64,000 nucleotides of DNA from Rhynchopus euleeides (lineage: Eukaryota > Euglenozoa > Diplonemea > Diplonemida > Diplonemidae), in the NCBI GenBank assembly GCA_963210315.1, contig OY723267.1:1984001-2048000 (forward strand), given 5' to 3'. Numbering within the stretch: the stretch's first letter is position 1; every line of letters begins with the position of its first letter. The position numbers and the translations under genes are program-made. The notes under the pieces were generated by a model. The model worked only from the letters and a program-made list of their open reading frames with translations, was not told the origin of the DNA and made no database searches. Below, piece by piece: positions 62,554-64,000 of the stretch.

Positions 62554-62611
62554 GGGGGGTCTGGGGGGCGGAGCCCCCCAGCCGCCGGAGGCCACGGTAG
62601 TGAACGTCTGG
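62554..62611 (-). repeat. Palindromic GC cassette, copy 6
   Basis: Reverse orientation with complete hairpin and GGCCACGGTAGTGAACGTCT end, closest to copy 3. Confidence 0.88.
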
Positions 62612-62615
62612 CTCT

Positions 62616-62700
62616 TGGCTGGAAAAAAACCAGATTTTGGCTGGAAAAAAACCGATTTTTTGCTGGAAAAAAAACCTGGTTTTGGCTGGAAAAAAACCGG
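62616..62700 (+). repeat. Short tandem repeat TGGCTGGAAAAAAACC
   Basis: About five imperfect units of CTGGAAAAAAACC(A/G)(A/T)TTTTGG directly after cassette copy 6, inside the hAT-like element. Confidence 0.8.
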
Positions 62701-62878
62701 AAAAAGGGCGGATGCCAAAAAGACTCATCCTCATCCCCCACTAGAAATACACCTGCTGGGACCCTCAAAAAAGGGGGGAAAACCCCCCAAGAAAAAACAG
62801 GGTTTTTTTTGGGGGTTTTTTTCCTGGGGCCGAAATCCTCAATCTCAATCATGATTTAAATATATCCCTGGCTCTGTG

Positions 62879-64000
62879 CCAAAAAAAATGAAAAAAGGAT
62901 AACACTCCCCAGACACGCACACAGTGGGCCAAGATTCTGCGCAGGGGGGTCCACCCACTGAAAAAGTGATCACCACGCAATGGTTCTGAGCGCAGGGTCA
63001 CACCCTGCTCTGAGCGTGGTCCCCCCGCGCCACCGCCCCGCCCCGCCCCGCCCCACCGTTTGTAGAGTAGGATAATTCGTTAAACCTGTCTGTTAAAAGG
63101 GTCCCTTCACGGGCCTTGAGGAGTGAGAGTTTTCGTTCATAATTATGTTATTTTGTGCCCCACCCCCCCCTACACCGCCCTGAACACACATCGCCCCGCC
63201 CAACCGCCACCCACCGTCTTCCCTGCTCCCCTGGAAGCGTTCAACAACGAAAATGCGCAACAGTTCGTTACTTTTTGTTGTTGCCCCGCTCCCCGTCCCC
63301 ACCCGTTCAGCAGCGCTCGCATACCAAGCGAGCGGCTGCAGCTGCCAGGTGTCAGTCGCGGTTCCAGCAGCCAGCCAACAAAAGTGGGAGCCAGGCTGGT
63401 AGACATGGATACCAACGAAAAAAATAAAGCAGCAAAAAAAAATAAGCAAGCGGCAACCCAAACGAGGCGCGGGGACCGGCCTGCGACGTTGTCAAAACGA
63501 GCCCCAAAAAAAACTACGCTAAAAAAAACGCCACAAAAACAGTATTCAAACGTGACAAGCACACCTAAGCCTGCCCTCTAACGGTGCCACGCACTGCGTC
63601 TCCCCCCCCCCGCCCCTCTTTGTGGCGATACCCACACCCGAATGAACGAGGGGGGCGGAGGGCGAGAGATGGGGCGGGGTAGGTGTGCGGAGCGGAGATG
63701 CAGGCATAGCCTTGGCCTGCTTGGGGGGTGAATATTCACGCCCTCCAGGCAAGCCTGTTGATGCCTGGCGAGTCTGTGGGGAATTCCGTGCGTGTCGAGT
63801 TGAGAGTGCCATCAGCGGATCGAGCTGTTGGCTCGGGTGCATTCAACACAACACCAGGAATACCCACGAGAGTGTGTCCATCATACACTGCGCCGTCAAC
63901 ACACCACAGCCACAGCCCTGGTGGAAACACGGCCATCATTCGTTCAAATTGTTGCAACGCGCAAAGTCAGCCGAATTTAACTTTTTGAAGATGTGGACTC
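62879..64000. other. Gene-less right end
   Basis: No supported gene. CCCCG repeats near 63035-63055, A-runs, and a Lys/Thr-rich but compositional + strand frame ending at 63581. Confidence 0.5.

Larger units (their letters stand above)
61509..62870. mobile_element. hAT-like element with 8-bp target duplication, 1,362 bp
   Basis: Ends CAGGGATGTCTTTAAATCAT and, inverted, CAGGGATATATTTAAATCAT (two differences). The 8-bp repeat GCTCTGTG flanks it (61501-61508, 62871-62878). No intact transposase; inside are two palindromic-cassette copies in reverse orientation and a TGGCTGGAAAAAAACC tandem repeat (62616-62700). Confidence 0.88.

Noticed and set aside
1..64000. CRISPR arrays, prokaryotic operons or phage-like modules
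   Set aside because: No regularly spaced short repeats of CRISPR type, and genes carry spliceosomal introns and eukaryotic families.

Overview
The window looks like nuclear DNA of a GC-rich, unicellular eukaryote with moderate gene density. Nineteen protein-coding loci are supported (one of them a five-copy tandem array, giving 23 gene copies), and every one lies on the + strand across about 54 kb. Eight cis-introns can be placed, all with a GTATG(C/T) donor and an AG acceptor, often preceded by CCA/CAC repeats rather than a plain pyrimidine tract. Most coding regions also have a CAG- or TAG-type acceptor shortly upstream of the first ATG. Co-directional genes, sparse cis-introns and acceptor-like 5' leaders fit a spliced-leader lineage, and a diplonemid-like euglenozoan is my best guess. 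That lineage call is inference: no spliced-leader gene, complete rRNA or organellar marker is visible here.

Layout. 0-2.3 kb: KH-like/nucleotidyltransferase (TUTase-type) gene. 7.9-9.5 kb: F-box-like protein. 10.7-11.2 kb: ribosomal protein eL34 in two exons. 11.5-13.6 kb: secreted astacin metallopeptidase broken exactly at its zinc-binding motif by a retroelement RNase H fragment. 15.7-16.9 kb: Ser/Pro-rich coiled-coil protein. 18.8-21.6 kb: chain of inverted-repeat transposons. 21.9-22.8 kb: CxxC zinc-ribbon protein. 23.1-27.1 kb: tandem array of five nearly identical Lys-rich histone-H1-like genes, interrupted by a transposon block. 27.5-33.3 kb: calmodulin-like protein (three exons), single-pass membrane protein, H+-translocating pyrophosphatase (two exons). 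36.4-45.8 kb: Cys-rich secreted protein, UBC-fold protein, GILT-like thiol reductase, RING/B-box protein, Ser/Pro-rich protein. 45.8-47.0 kb: inverted-repeat element. 47.7-54.6 kb: glutathione S-transferase, TSNAXIP1-like coiled-coil protein, an unknown basic protein, tandem-CCCH zinc-finger protein (four exons). 54.6-64.0 kb: no gene found, three more inverted-repeat elements.

The genes do not form a metabolic pathway; they are a mixed co-directional set (RNA handling: TUTase, CCCH; ubiquitin-related: F-box, UBC, RING/B-box; secreted or lysosomal: astacin, Cys-rich, GILT; membrane energetics: H+-PPase). The most unusual content is in the mobile DNA. Three hAT-like elements have perfect 8-bp target duplications. 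Two pairs of TA-delimited elements are joined head to tail and sit inside poly-C/poly-G tracts. A roughly 50-bp palindromic cassette occurs six times, always inside one of these otherwise different elements. One element carries a fragment resembling the 5' region of large-subunit rRNA.
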